A stretch of DNA of 10,656 bases from Ignavibacteriota bacterium (GCA_025357895.1 JANYLL010000153.1:1-10656); one strand, 5' to 3'. Shown: positions 1 through 8,359, numbered from the stretch's first letter. The notes: generated by a model not told the origin, from the letters alone. Numbers and translations are program-made.

Positions 1-567
1 GCCAAGTTTGCTGTAAATATTGGAAATATGATTCTTCACCGTTCCTTCAGAAAGAAAGAGTGTTTCGGCTATCTGGGTGTTTGAGCGTTCAATAAGAGAG
101 AGAACTTTTATTTCTGTTTTAGTAAGATCAACAAAGGCAATGGCTTTATCGGATTGGATAGCTTCTTGTGCTGCGGCAGGGCTAATCCACATTCCCCCCT
201 CTTTTCTTCCTGCCCAACGAACTGCTTCGAGTACACGCTCTTTGGATTCTTCTTTGCTGATAAAACCGTTTGCACCAGCTTCAAGAACGGCCTTTGCACG
301 CTGTTTCTCGTAACCAGTCATGACGAGGATTGGCGTAGCATTACCTTTCGCTCGAAGTGAACGGACTACATCGAGACCATGCACATCAGGGAAGTGAAGA
401 TCGAGGAGTAGAACATCTGGCTTGAGGATTTCCATTTTTGGAATAATGTCTTTTCCTCTCTCCAGATCATCAACTACTTCAATATCAGTTTCCGCTTCAA
501 GCCAAGAGCGAATGCCCTTGCGTACCATTTCATGATCGTCAGCAATAAGAACTCGTATTGGTTTCAT
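1..567 (-). CDS. NarL/FixJ-family response regulator (REC + LuxR-type HTH), 3' end cut by window edge
   Basis: Reading the minus strand from the ATG at 567 gives 189 codons without a stop, running off the left edge inside the DNA-binding domain. Residues 1-120 are a receiver domain: acidic pair D10-D11, phosphoacceptor D56 in the segment VLLLDLHFPD, conserved T84 and K105. Residues 148-189 are the start of a LuxR-type helix-turn-helix (LTKTEIKVLSLIERSNTQIA, then SEGTVKNHISNIYSKLG). Family members are usually about 210 residues, so roughly 20 are missing here. It follows the sensor kinase gene by 30 bp on the same strand and is almost certainly its partner, activated by phosphotransfer to D56 and then binding DNA as a dimer. 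The start is set by the domain beginning at residue 3. A TATTTTTG box lies 5 nt upstream of the ATG, so some independent transcription is possible. Targets are unknown. Confidence 0.95.
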   Translation of the reverse strand, partial: MKPIRVLIADDHEMVRKGIRSWLEAETDIEVVDDLERGKDIIPKMEILKPDVLLLDLHFPDVHGLDVVRSLRAKGNATPILVMTGYEKQRAKAVLEAGANGFISKEESKERVLEAVRWAGRKEGGMWISPAAAQEAIQSDKAIAFVDLTKTEIKVLSLIERSNTQIAETLFLSEGTVKNHISNIYSKLG

Positions 568-572
568 TTATG

Positions 573-582
573 CAAAAATACG
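573..582 (-). promoter_or_regulatory. Bacteroidota-like -7 box in front of the response regulator
   Basis: On the minus strand the spacer between kinase and regulator contains CGTATTTTTG, matching the Bacteroidota -7 consensus TAnnTTTG, with 5 nt to the regulator ATG. The same ten bases occur before the TIR gene. No well-spaced TTG -33 box was found upstream of this copy, so an internal promoter here is only a possibility. Confidence 0.3.
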
Positions 583-597
583 ATAAAAAAAACTACT

Positions 598-3500
598 CTA
601 TCGGATTGCCATCTTTCTCCAAAATGACAACTTAAATGGAATAATGATTTCGACAACCGATCCCTTACCTAATACCGAAGATACTAAACATTTTCCATTC
701 ATTGATGAAGCATAATTCTGCATCAAAAATAATCCATAATGTTTGTTACGACTCAATTCTCTAATATCATTAAGAACAGTAAAACCTATTCCATCATCTA
801 CTATCTTTAACGTTGCAAACTCAGATGTTGTGACAAAACTCACTTCAATTTTCGAGGCATTGGCATGCTCAGCAATGTTCGCCATCGCTGTTCTAAATAT
901 CCGGAAAAGATTCTGTGCTGATTTAATAGGAATAGGCTTAACCTCATTAGTTATATCCGCTACTATTTGTATTGCAGGGTGTCGTTCTCCAAAACCATCA
1001 CAAAAAAGTCGAAGTTCTACGGCGAAACCTAGGTCAAAAGCTGGAATTTGCAAATCTCCTGTCAGGGTGCGAAGATCCGCCCTTACTTTTTTTAATATAT
1101 TATCAAGTTTTGTAGCATCCTTCGCAGTTCCTTCGGATCGAATAAGAGGGTCAAGCATAAATCTCGTCCCATATAAGTCTTGAAGAGGTCCGTCGTGCAG
1201 TTCTCCGGACAACTCAATACGTTCATTTTCCGAAGCAAGCTGGAGTTGCACTTGAAATTCTTTCAATTTTCTAATTCTTCTTCTATACAGAAATGCAGTC
1301 AGAAATACAAATACCATCAACATCGAAGACTTAAACCACCATGTCATCCAAAAAGCAGGTGAGATGATAAAGGCCGATGCGAAAGAAATTGTGGTATCAT
1401 TCTTTTCTCGAAAGCGAAATGTGTATTTGCCCGGCTCGATATTATTATACCGTGCGATATTTACGGTTCCAGAAGATATCCATTCCGGGTCAAAACCTTT
1501 AAGCATATATTCATATTGTTTCTGCTCGGGATCAAGATAGTCAAGTTTAGCAAATTCGATAGAAAAATCATTTTCTGTATAATCCAGAGTTATCGAACTG
1601 CCGCTTGGGATTTCACCAAAACGCAGATTATTGGCGATGCGGAAACCAGAAATAAAAAGCGGGGCAACAACATATTTTCTTTTGAGTGCGTCAGGAAAAA
1701 AACTTACTACACCTTTTGCTCCCCCAAAATACATTTTTCCGTTTCGTGAGATCGCTGCTGAATTAGGTTCGTAGTCAAGATCCAGGAGGCCGTCTGAAAT
1801 GCCGTAATTCGTGAATGTTTTTGCAATTTGATCAAAATATGATATCCCATGATCTGTGGATATCCAAAGATTACCGGAAATATCTTCAAGAATAGAACGG
1901 ATACTATTACTTGCCATACCATCTTCTATCGTGAAATGAGTAAAGCCTTGTTTTTTTTCATCAAAAAGATTCAGACCGTCGCTGTAAGTACCAATCCACC
2001 ATTTACCTGTTCTATCTTTCTGAATAGCCCATACATTATCTCCACTGATGCTATTCGGATCTTTTGGATCATGTGCATAACGGATAAATTTACCACTTCT
2101 AATATCAAACAAAAATAAACCATGGGCCGTACCAAGCCATAAGGCATTCTCGTCTTTTTTTACTATCGTCAATACGATTCTATTTGAGGTCAACCCGGTG
2201 TCATTAGGTAGATATTCATAATGATTAGCTGATAAAGGAGAAAGAGTTAGAAAGTTCAGTACTCCTTTGACAGGTAATTTTACTTCTTCTTTTGAGCCGG
2301 TCCAGAGACAAGATCCGTCAATTAGTAATGAATGTGCAGTTGATGCAAGTGACAGAGAACTGTTCTTTACGAAATTGATTGTACGATTATTTTTTACATC
2401 GACCCGTAATAATGGAGTTCTAGTTCCTACGATCCAAAGAAAATTATTGTCATCAAAGCTCATCCTATTTAATGCTCCGTCATTTGTGAAATTATGAAAA
2501 AAATACTCATGGAGAATAGTCCTTGAGGTATCAGCGTAATATAAACGTCCCTTGCTCGCGCCCACCCAAAGTCTCTCATGGTTATCTAAGCATAAAGACC
2601 TTGCTGAAGAATAATATGTATTGTTATCTTCCGGCAATGGGAATAGATCAATAGGCTGAAAGTTCTGCTCAATTATTACTATACCATTTTCTGATGCAAT
2701 CCACACGGCGCCATCTTTAGCGGTGAATCCATCGCGGGGCCCCCGTAATTTTACTGCTGTATTTTTTAATGAGTGGACCTCGACATTTAATATTGTGGAG
2801 GAAGAAACATTTATCTCTTGAATACCATATGATGAAACATTCCACAGTATTGAATCACTCCGATAAATAAGATGCTTTGCTTCAAAAAGAGATATCCGCA
2901 ATTGCGAATTTATTATTTCACCATCTGTAATATTTAAATGCGATGTTAATGACTTAAAAGAATAGATGGAATGTGCATTCTCCCAGAAAAGTCCGCCATT
3001 ATATCTTGGTGCTCTAATAACTATAGCCGATTCAACATATTTTTTTTCCATTTGATCAAGAACTGATAATTCTACACATTCTGCTGAAGAAGGATCAAAG
3101 ACAACTGTCCCTCGTTGCTTCTTAACATATAAGATACCATGAGAGCCCTCTGATATATAAGTAACTGCATTTATTAGAAATGAAAAGTTTATTGAAGAAA
3201 CGTTTGTATATCTCCAAAATTTTTGCGATCGTGGCTCGAAATAATCCAGTTCGCCATTTCCTAAACCAATCCAGAGTCTGCCTTTTGAATCAACGAAAAG
3301 ACTTGTTACATTGTCAGAGCCAATAGAACCAGGATTTGATGAGTTGAACCTATAGTGTGTAAATTTATCTGTATTTCGATCTAACTTGTCAAGTCCGCCC
3401 TCAGTGCCAACCCAGATCACACCAGATTTATCTTCAACAATTGCCTTTACAACATTACTCTGAATACTCGAGGAATCAGTTGATTTGTGAAAATAATGTC

Positions 3501-3759
3501 GAAAGCTATGTCCGTCATATTTATTTAGTCCATTTACTGTACCTACCCATGTGAAATTTTTAGAATCTCGTAATATGGTAAAGACTAAGTTGGAGGAGAG
3601 TCCATTTTCAACAGTAAGCTGCCTTGCGTAAACAATTTTATTTTTTTTAGGAGGAGTTTTTGAATAAGCGGAAATAGCACTCATTAATAAAATTAAGAGT
3701 ACATGAAAATACCAAGTGGATCGGAATTTTTGTATTGCTAACATATCCGCGGCGAACAT
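598..3759 (-). CDS. Sensor histidine kinase with periplasmic two-component-regulator propellers, Y_Y_Y domain, HisKA_3 and HATPase
   Basis: A 1053-residue membrane sensor kinase. A hydrophobic segment near residues 17-31 (HVLLILLMSAISAY) looks like a signal peptide. Residues ~45-720 hold many Reg_prop repeats of the form 'sNxVxxIxxDxxGxxWxGTxxGlnxxD' (e.g. WVGTVNGLNKYDG, WVGTEGGLDKLD, WIGTYSDGLNLFD), expected to fold into two beta-propellers. Residues ~726-795 are a Y_Y_Y domain (YMLKGFDPEW). One membrane helix is at ~807-825, followed by a basic stretch and coiled linker. The HPK7/HisKA_3 dimerisation helix carries the phospho-acceptor H855 in GELHDGPLQDL; the HATPase has N961 in the N box and D989-G-I-G in the G1 box. 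There is no receiver domain, so it is not a hybrid kinase; it pairs with the response regulator 30 bp downstream. ATG at 3759 gives the longest form; the ATG at 3744 (M6) is an alternative start and neither has a clear Shine-Dalgarno. The ligand cannot be read from sequence; family relatives often sense polysaccharide fragments. Confidence 0.95.
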   Translation of the reverse strand: MFAADMLAIQKFRSTWYFHVLLILLMSAISAYSKTPPKKNKIVYARQLTVENGLSSNLVFTILRDSKNFTWVGTVNGLNKYDGHSFRHYFHKSTDSSSIQSNVVKAIVEDKSGVIWVGTEGGLDKLDRNTDKFTHYRFNSSNPGSIGSDNVTSLFVDSKGRLWIGLGNGELDYFEPRSQKFWRYTNVSSINFSFLINAVTYISEGSHGILYVKKQRGTVVFDPSSAECVELSVLDQMEKKYVESAIVIRAPRYNGGLFWENAHSIYSFKSLTSHLNITDGEIINSQLRISLFEAKHLIYRSDSILWNVSSYGIQEINVSSSTILNVEVHSLKNTAVKLRGPRDGFTAKDGAVWIASENGIVIIEQNFQPIDLFPLPEDNNTYYSSARSLCLDNHERLWVGASKGRLYYADTSRTILHEYFFHNFTNDGALNRMSFDDNNFLWIVGTRTPLLRVDVKNNRTINFVKNSSLSLASTAHSLLIDGSCLWTGSKEEVKLPVKGVLNFLTLSPLSANHYEYLPNDTGLTSNRIVLTIVKKDENALWLGTAHGLFLFDIRSGKFIRYAHDPKDPNSISGDNVWAIQKDRTGKWWIGTYSDGLNLFDEKKQGFTHFTIEDGMASNSIRSILEDISGNLWISTDHGISYFDQIAKTFTNYGISDGLLDLDYEPNSAAISRNGKMYFGGAKGVVSFFPDALKRKYVVAPLFISGFRIANNLRFGEIPSGSSITLDYTENDFSIEFAKLDYLDPEQKQYEYMLKGFDPEWISSGTVNIARYNNIEPGKYTFRFREKNDTTISFASAFIISPAFWMTWWFKSSMLMVFVFLTAFLYRRRIRKLKEFQVQLQLASENERIELSGELHDGPLQDLYGTRFMLDPLIRSEGTAKDATKLDNILKKVRADLRTLTGDLQIPAFDLGFAVELRLFCDGFGERHPAIQIVADITNEVKPIPIKSAQNLFRIFRTAMANIAEHANASKIEVSFVTTSEFATLKIVDDGIGFTVLNDIRELSRNKHYGLFLMQNYASSMNGKCLVSSVLGKGSVVEIIIPFKLSFWRKMAIR

Positions 3760-4096
3760 CTAACACGATATTAGCATGAATAATTGACTCCGATGCCCTC
3801 ATCTTAGGTGAGATTGGCTGTATATAAGTTAGTTTTCAATGAACTCATGCGACTTGTTCGTAGGTTATGGTTTATCTCCGAATTTCCACTTACTCACTTA
3901 AGCTGTAATTTTTAGAGCATCAATTATTCAATTATACAGATAACGATTAGCAAAATAAATAAATTTCAACACAGATCGCGGATGCCTCTAGCAGCCGGAA
4001 TATTGATATGGCTAATGGCACCGAATTCTACTTACAATGTCCCGTCTTAAATGATCTATGACTTTGTTAATCTGAACATCTGCGGAACATAACTGT

Positions 4097-4110
4097 CTGT
4101 GAATTCACAG
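4097..4110. repeat. Perfect 14-bp palindrome, possible operator
   Basis: CTGTGAATTCACAG is perfectly self-complementary. It lies about 155 bp upstream of the TIR start codon in a regulator-sized intergenic space, so a dimeric DNA-binding protein such as the neighbouring LuxR-type regulator could bind it. This is inference: the only copy seen is this one. Confidence 0.4.
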
Positions 4111-4119
4111 CAAGTTCAC

Positions 4120-4153
4120 CTCGTCAAAAAATTGACGAGAAACAATTTTTTGA
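4120..4153 (+). repeat. Two overlapping, mutually exclusive inverted repeats
   Basis: First hairpin: CTCGTCAA (4120-4127) pairs with TTGACGAG (4132-4139), 8 bp around an AAAA loop. Second hairpin: TCAAAAAATTG (4124-4134) pairs with CAATTTTTTGA (4143-4153), 11 bp around an 8-nt loop. Both are perfect and share bases 4124-4139, so only one can form at a time. A T6 run (4146-4151) follows the first hairpin after 6 nt, so the first could act as a weak terminator and the second would sequester that run. The arrangement resembles an attenuator switch upstream of the TIR gene, but no leader peptide or ligand-binding fold was recognised. Confidence 0.45.
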
Positions 4154-4230
4154 ATAGTACTGGAGCTAGAGTTGCTTGAATACATATTCAGTAACAAAAA
4201 TGCCCAGCCGCATCTTTAAGACAGATTTCA

Positions 4231-4259
4231 TTGTCCATCCGCTTTCTGCCGTATTTTTG
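4231..4259 (+). promoter_or_regulatory. Bacteroidota-type promoter of the TIR gene (TTG-N18-TATTTTTG)
   Basis: TTG at 4231-4233 is followed after 18 nt by TATTTTTG at 4252-4259, fitting the known Bacteroidota primary-sigma pattern TTG-N17-23-TAnnTTTG. The box ends only 6 nt before the ATG at 4266, so transcription from it would begin at or next to the start codon, giving a leaderless or nearly leaderless mRNA. Confidence 0.5.
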
Positions 4260-4265
4260 TTTTGA

Positions 4266-5981
4266 ATGCACCACAACATCTTCATCTCCTATGCCTCCAG
4301 TGATCGTGACCGAGCGTCAGCTCTTGCAGATCAATTACATGCTACGGGCTATTCTGTCTGGATGGATACAGAGGGAATTGACGGAGCGATGAATTGGACC
4401 AGTCAGATTGTAACAGCGCTCAATAATTGCCATACACTTCTTTTCTTGATCTCGAAGCATTCCGCTTCCTCCCATAACTGCGCGAAAGAAATTCAACTTG
4501 CTTCCGAGAAACGAAAAAATATACTTCCGGTTATTCTTGAAGATGTTCTTTTACCGGTTATTTTTGAGTACCCTCTTGCAGGATTGCAGCGATTAAAAAT
4601 AAACGATACTGAGGGCATCACAAAGGCGCTTGCAAATCTTCGTGACGGACAAAGTGCTCATGATGCAATGTTGGCAATGAGTTCAAAAGGGTATAATGGG
4701 TTTCTACGCCTCGCCGTTCTTCCGTTTGAAGACCTTTCACCATCGCATGATAATGAATGGTTCGCCCATGGAATGATGGATGAACTCATCGGAACGCTTG
4801 GAAGCCTGAGCAAACTTATTGTGCCAGGAAGAGCATCTGTCATGGTCTATAGAAAAGACAGGCCAAAAGCCAGCGTTATTGGCGAAGAGTTGGAAGTCCG
4901 TTATATAGTTGAAGGCACAGTCAGAAAAGCCGGAGAAAGAATTCGGATATCTGCTTCATTGACTGATACAAAGACAAATTCACAGATTTGGCAGAATAAG
5001 TTCGACGGTACATTCGATGATATTTTCGATTTTCAGGAGCGTGTAGCACGCCAGATTACTGAAGGCTTGAAACTTAAACTGACACCGCTGGACGTGAAGA
5101 AAATTGAGCAGAAAATTACGGACAACCTTGAAGCGTACGAGTTATATCAAAAAGCAAATATATATTTTAACCGCTATACAAAGCAGGGCTTCCTTTATGC
5201 GCTTGATTGCTTAAGTGAAGCACTAAAGATTGATCCATCCTTTACCACTGCCTACGCACTCGTCTCACGCGTTCATACTGGTCTTTACAGAGGTTACGAA
5301 CATACTGATTTTCATTTATCCTGCGCTAAGGAAGCTATAGAAAAAGCAAACCAGTTAGATCCGGATTTGCCCATTGTTTATTATGCTCTTAGCGATTTTC
5401 ATCTTCAAAATAACGAGAAAGAAAAAGCGATCGAAGCTGCAAAGAAAGTTATTGAACTTGATCCGAAAAACTTTGGGGGTCATTTCCAACTTGCATTTAT
5501 TTATTCAGAATTATGGGATCATGTTGATTCGGCAAGACATTTTGAAGAAGCGGTTCGTCTCAATCCTACAAATTTAGGTGCTCACACTAATCTTTGCATT
5601 CAATATGAACGATCGCAAGATATTCTGAAACGTAACGTGTCAGCAAAAAGAGCTCTGCCCTACTTCGAATGGCATCTAAAGAAAAATCCTGACGACCAAA
5701 ATGAAAAAATGAATTATGCTATTCTCTTGGAGTTCTTAGGACGTAAGGAAGAGAGTTTGCGAATCATTGATGAGCTTGTCTCGGACTCAAACTGTGATGG
5801 AAACACTATTTACAACTGCGCCTGTATGATTGTTAGGCAAGGAGAGTATACGAAAGCAATTAGTGCACTAATGAGAGCTATTGATAGAGGATATTCCAAT
5901 GTAAATGCGCTGCGAAGTGATCCAGATCTTGATGCCTTGCGTATTATGCCAGAATTCGAGAAGGTGATGGAGGGTATCTAA
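4266..5981 (+). CDS. TIR domain - TolB-like domain - TPR repeat protein
   Basis: A 571-residue protein with three regions. Residues 4-~125 are a TIR domain (TIR_2 type): NIFISYASSDRD opens strand A, YSVWMDTEGI gives the BB-loop area, and E75 in SSHNCAKEI sits where catalytic glutamate lies in NAD-cleaving TIR domains. Residues ~148-273 are a TolB-N/FlgO-like domain of the kind found between effector and TPR domains in CadC-like and adenylate-cyclase-like proteins (RLAVLPFEDLS, VRYIVEGTVRKAGERIRIS, IWQNKFDGTFDDIFDFQE). Residues ~285-571 are TPR repeats (e.g. KAIEAAKKVIELDPKN, ARHFEEAVRLNPTN), ending in the typical GYSNVNALRSDPDLDALR tail. No signal peptide or membrane helix is visible, so it is probably cytosolic. 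The start is secure because the TIR domain begins at residue 4. It stands alone on its strand, divergent from the two-component genes. NADase activity, a signalling role or phage defence are all possible; the exact function is unknown. Confidence 0.9.
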   Translation: MHHNIFISYASSDRDRASALADQLHATGYSVWMDTEGIDGAMNWTSQIVTALNNCHTLLFLISKHSASSHNCAKEIQLASEKRKNILPVILEDVLLPVIFEYPLAGLQRLKINDTEGITKALANLRDGQSAHDAMLAMSSKGYNGFLRLAVLPFEDLSPSHDNEWFAHGMMDELIGTLGSLSKLIVPGRASVMVYRKDRPKASVIGEELEVRYIVEGTVRKAGERIRISASLTDTKTNSQIWQNKFDGTFDDIFDFQERVARQITEGLKLKLTPLDVKKIEQKITDNLEAYELYQKANIYFNRYTKQGFLYALDCLSEALKIDPSFTTAYALVSRVHTGLYRGYEHTDFHLSCAKEAIEKANQLDPDLPIVYYALSDFHLQNNEKEKAIEAAKKVIELDPKNFGGHFQLAFIYSELWDHVDSARHFEEAVRLNPTNLGAHTNLCIQYERSQDILKRNVSAKRALPYFEWHLKKNPDDQNEKMNYAILLEFLGRKEESLRIIDELVSDSNCDGNTIYNCACMIVRQGEYTKAISALMRAIDRGYSNVNALRSDPDLDALRIMPEFEKVMEGI

Positions 5982-6118
5982 CTCTGTGTTGATTTATGAT
6001 CTGCTACAATAGCTTTTTCATCCCACGCTTGGAGTTACAAAATACTTTGTGAATGTTCCCCTTCATAATTTTCCACCATAGCTAACCCAACCTTCAACAC
6101 GGCTCTGGATATCAGCGA
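5982..6118. other. Spacer after the TIR gene
   Basis: A short non-coding stretch between the TIR stop codon and the decayed DUF72 gene. I see no convincing rho-independent terminator hairpin with a T-run here. Confidence 0.4.
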
Positions 6119-6506
6119 GTGCATAAACTAGCTGCAAAGCGAATCTATATTGGCACGTCTTCATGGAAATACGAGGTGCGGCTCGATCAAATATATCCAA
6201 AGGAAGAGTTTATGAAGTTTGGAAAGGGCGGCAAGCACCCGACCTTGAATAAAAGTATGTTCCTATGCAGCCTATTACCAAGTCCGCAATTCCAAAACAC
6301 TCGAAACCTTAGTGAGACGAATCTCTCAACAGCTCTTACCTTCTTCCTGAGCGTTTCGGCGAAGAATACTTAGCTCGATCCAGGATATATTTAGGACGGA
6401 ATTAGGCGAGATTATTCCCCCTTCTTTTTCGATAAGTTCTGGGGCAAATCATGACTGAGATCCTGAACAATTCATTAGTGGTCTCGACAAGTTTCTGGGA
6501 GATGCC
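6119..6506 (+). pseudogene. Decayed DUF72 (YecE-like) gene remnant
   Basis: The first ~40 codons, from a GTG at 6119, give RIYIGTSSWKYE followed by LDQIYPKEEF, the hallmark N-terminus of DUF72 proteins, which normally run 240-290 residues. Similarity then breaks and resumes in other frames in the expected order: 6261-6347 (third frame) encodes YYQVRNSKTLETLVRRIS, recalling the family's FYQFP...F..L segment; 6341-6370 (original frame) encodes FFLSVSAKNT, recalling FRFSVKVP; 6459-6506 encodes DPEQFISGLDKFLGDA. Stops fall between the pieces (6348, 6371, 6453). DUF72 is a conserved family of unclear function. Several frameshifts plus missing segments indicate genuine gene decay rather than one sequencing error. 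The later pieces are matched from memory of the family and are less sure than the first. The 3' limit is uncertain. Confidence 0.65.
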
Positions 6507-7161
6507 TTTAGATGTCCGTTTATCTTTTCGGCTGTGTGCTGCGTATTTCGGATTAGTTAACCATCTCCAACTGCGTGGGGCAATAAAGCCAAGATTATAG
6601 CAGACATTTGTATCAAAAATGTCCGTGCTGCAACGCGCTTTTTTAGGGATGGTTTTCCGTTTATCTGAATACCCTATCTTTTATGACAATGTTTAGTTGC
6701 TTAAATGAATCATTCTCGTTACGGAATGAGCGCAGAATCGGTTTCGCGAGAAATACTGATAATTTTTCCTACGAAGCTTGTGTTGTTTGTGTGAATGCCT
6801 GTCTTTTTTGGGATGCAAATGGAATGCCAATATTAGGCTTCTTTCGATCCCTCTCATTATTCGAGTCAAATAGGACCTTGAGTAAGTTTAGCAGCAATGT
6901 TAGTACTATTAGATTCCCTCTCGGTAGGATAGTACGAACTGTTAAGGTAATGGGAACTGTGAAGCAGGAGTGGTGCGTTGCCAAGCACTCAGAGTATGTG
7001 CAAGTTTGACGATAAGACTCAAATCTCGCAGAAAAGAGTTCGATGATTGACTCATGCGCGCTACCGTAAGGAGATTCCTATTTCCTCAAATACTCCTCCG
7101 ATCACCTTTGTTTTTTTATGCGTTCCTTTGTCGTTTTATACTTATGCCTTGAGCAGAGCAA
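6507..7161. other. Apparently non-coding region between DUF72 remnant and MFS gene
   Basis: About 650 bp in which I recognise no gene. Open frames exist (e.g. 6683-7009 plus, 6769-6984 minus) but their predicted proteins are low in recognisable motifs and rich in residues typical of random translation. The left part may hold unrecognisable remains of the DUF72 3' end. A small 7-bp inverted repeat (GACATTT 6603-6609 / AAATGTC 6617-6623) is present with no evident role. Confidence 0.5.
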
Positions 7162-8359
7162 ATGATGAGATTCTCAATAAAAAAATATGTTTCAGGACTT
7201 GGGAGAAATGTTTTTTTGATAACTCTTGCGTCCTTTTTTTCCGATATTGCTTCGGAAATGCTCTATCCCCCTTTTCCCGATTTTTATAACCGAAACACTT
7301 AAAGCCAGCGGAAGTATTCTCGGAGTGATCGAAGGAATTGCACAGGCAACACAGTATTGTATTCAGGGATTATCCGGCTTCCTTTCAGATAAACTTCAAA
7401 AGAGAAAGACCATTGCCCTTATCGGCTATACGCTCTCTGCATTATCAAAACCTTTTATAGGAGCAGCTGGGATATGGCCTATAGCTCTTGCAGTGCGATT
7501 CTCTGATCGCTTAGGAGTTGGTACCCGCTCGGCGCCTCGTGATGCTCTGATCACTTCTTCAGTTGATGCAACAAAGAAAGGAAAGGCCTTCGGATTCGAA
7601 GGCATTGGCGATAATATGGGAGCCTTTATCGGACCACTCATTACTATTATACTTTTCTTTTGGTTAGCGTTTGGTATTCGGACAATTTTTTATCTAACCG
7701 TCATCCCAGGTCTTCTTTCAGTGAGTATGATATTTTTTGTTAAAGAAACAAAAAGCGCCGGAAAATCAAAGACAAAAAAAGATGTACACTGGCGGCAACT
7801 TCCCACGATATATTGGAAATATCTATTAGTAACAGCAATTTTTTGTATCAGCAATTCGAGCAATACCTTCCTGATCCTTCAGACAAAAGAAAAAGGCTGT
7901 TCACTTGAAATGACGATCATGCTCTATGCATTGCTTAACCTTGCCGCAGCAATTTTATCTCTTCCTTCGGGATCGCTATCCGATAAGTTTGGAAGAAAGC
8001 CTTTGCTCCTCATTTCATTTGTGATCTTTTTTATTTCTTATGCGGGATTTGCATTTGCATCCAATATCCTCCTAATTGGAATACTATTCGTTGTATATGG
8101 GCTGTTTCAAGGTATATTCAGATCAGTGGGTAAATCTTTTGGTGCCGATCTTATCCCAAAACAAATGCAGGCAACCGGAATAGGATGGTATTCAACAACT
8201 GTGGGGCTATCACAGCTTATCGCAAGTATAGTAGGCGGATTGTTATGGGATGGTGTAGGACATTCGGCAGTTTTTATTTACGGGGCAACGGTCTCCATAC
8301 TCGGGAGCATTTCTCTAGTGTTCTTAATCCCGAATAAGCGTCAGAAGATTGCAAAATAG
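7162..8359 (+). CDS. MFS transporter, frameshifted by one extra C near codon 36
   Basis: A major facilitator superfamily inner-membrane transporter. From ATG at 7162 (or 7165) the first frame encodes FSIKKYVSGLGRNVFLITLA followed by SFFSDIASEMLYP, the standard N-terminus of this subfamily. The protein then continues in the next frame as LFPIFITETLKASGSILGVIEG to the TAG at 8357-8359. Dropping one C from the C5 run at 7267-7271 joins the two into 398 residues, normal for the family. Loop 2-3 motif GFLSDKLQKRK (about residues 72-82) and its second-half copy GSLSDKFGRK (about 270-279) are both present, as is GVGTRSAPRDALI (about 118-130), typical of a multidrug/fosmidomycin-resistance-like MFS group. 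Eleven to twelve hydrophobic helices are visible. Substrate unknown. As written, only a form starting at TTG 7226 would be continuous and it lacks most of helix 1. The lesion may be real or a homopolymer sequencing error. Confidence 0.85.
7267..7271 (+). other. Frameshift site (C5 run) in the MFS gene
   Basis: The sequence reads CTC TAT CCCCC TTTTCC. With four Cs the protein is ...SEMLYP-LFPIFITET..., matching both flanks in one frame; with five, the upstream frame runs into non-family sequence. The shift is placed here because family similarity is uninterrupted on both sides of this run. Confidence 0.8.

Larger units (their letters stand above)
3760..4265. other. Divergent intergenic region between kinase and TIR genes
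   Basis: No coding sequence is seen in these 506 bp on either strand. The right part is dense in dyad symmetry (palindrome 4097-4110, overlapping hairpins 4120-4153) and ends in a Bacteroidota-like promoter (4231-4259). The left ~330 bp, including the region that should hold the kinase promoter, shows no TTG / TAnnTTTG pair I could recognise on the minus strand, so the kinase transcript start is not located. Confidence 0.6.

Noticed and set aside
743..2497. Plus-strand open frames across the sensor kinase gene
   Set aside because: Antisense shadows of a continuous, well-matched kinase frame.
3951..3958. Minus-strand TTATTTTG as kinase -7 box
   Set aside because: Second base does not fit TAnnTTTG and the only nearby TTG is spaced 8 nt away, too close for a -33 box.
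4097..4110. CRP/FNR-like binding site in the palindrome
   Set aside because: TGTGA and TCACA are separated by 2 nt instead of the 6 nt of a CRP site.
6603..6623. 7-bp inverted repeat with 7-nt loop
   Set aside because: Short, no T-run, no adjacent gene end; expected by chance in AT-rich non-coding DNA.
6683..7009. Open frame of 108 codons on the plus strand
   Set aside because: No recognisable motif, no clear start signal, composition like random translation, and overlapped by a minus-strand open frame of equal quality.
7226..7261. TTG at 7226 as start of the MFS gene
   Set aside because: It would cut off helix 1; a good MFS N-terminus is found just upstream in the neighbouring frame, so a frameshift explains the data better.
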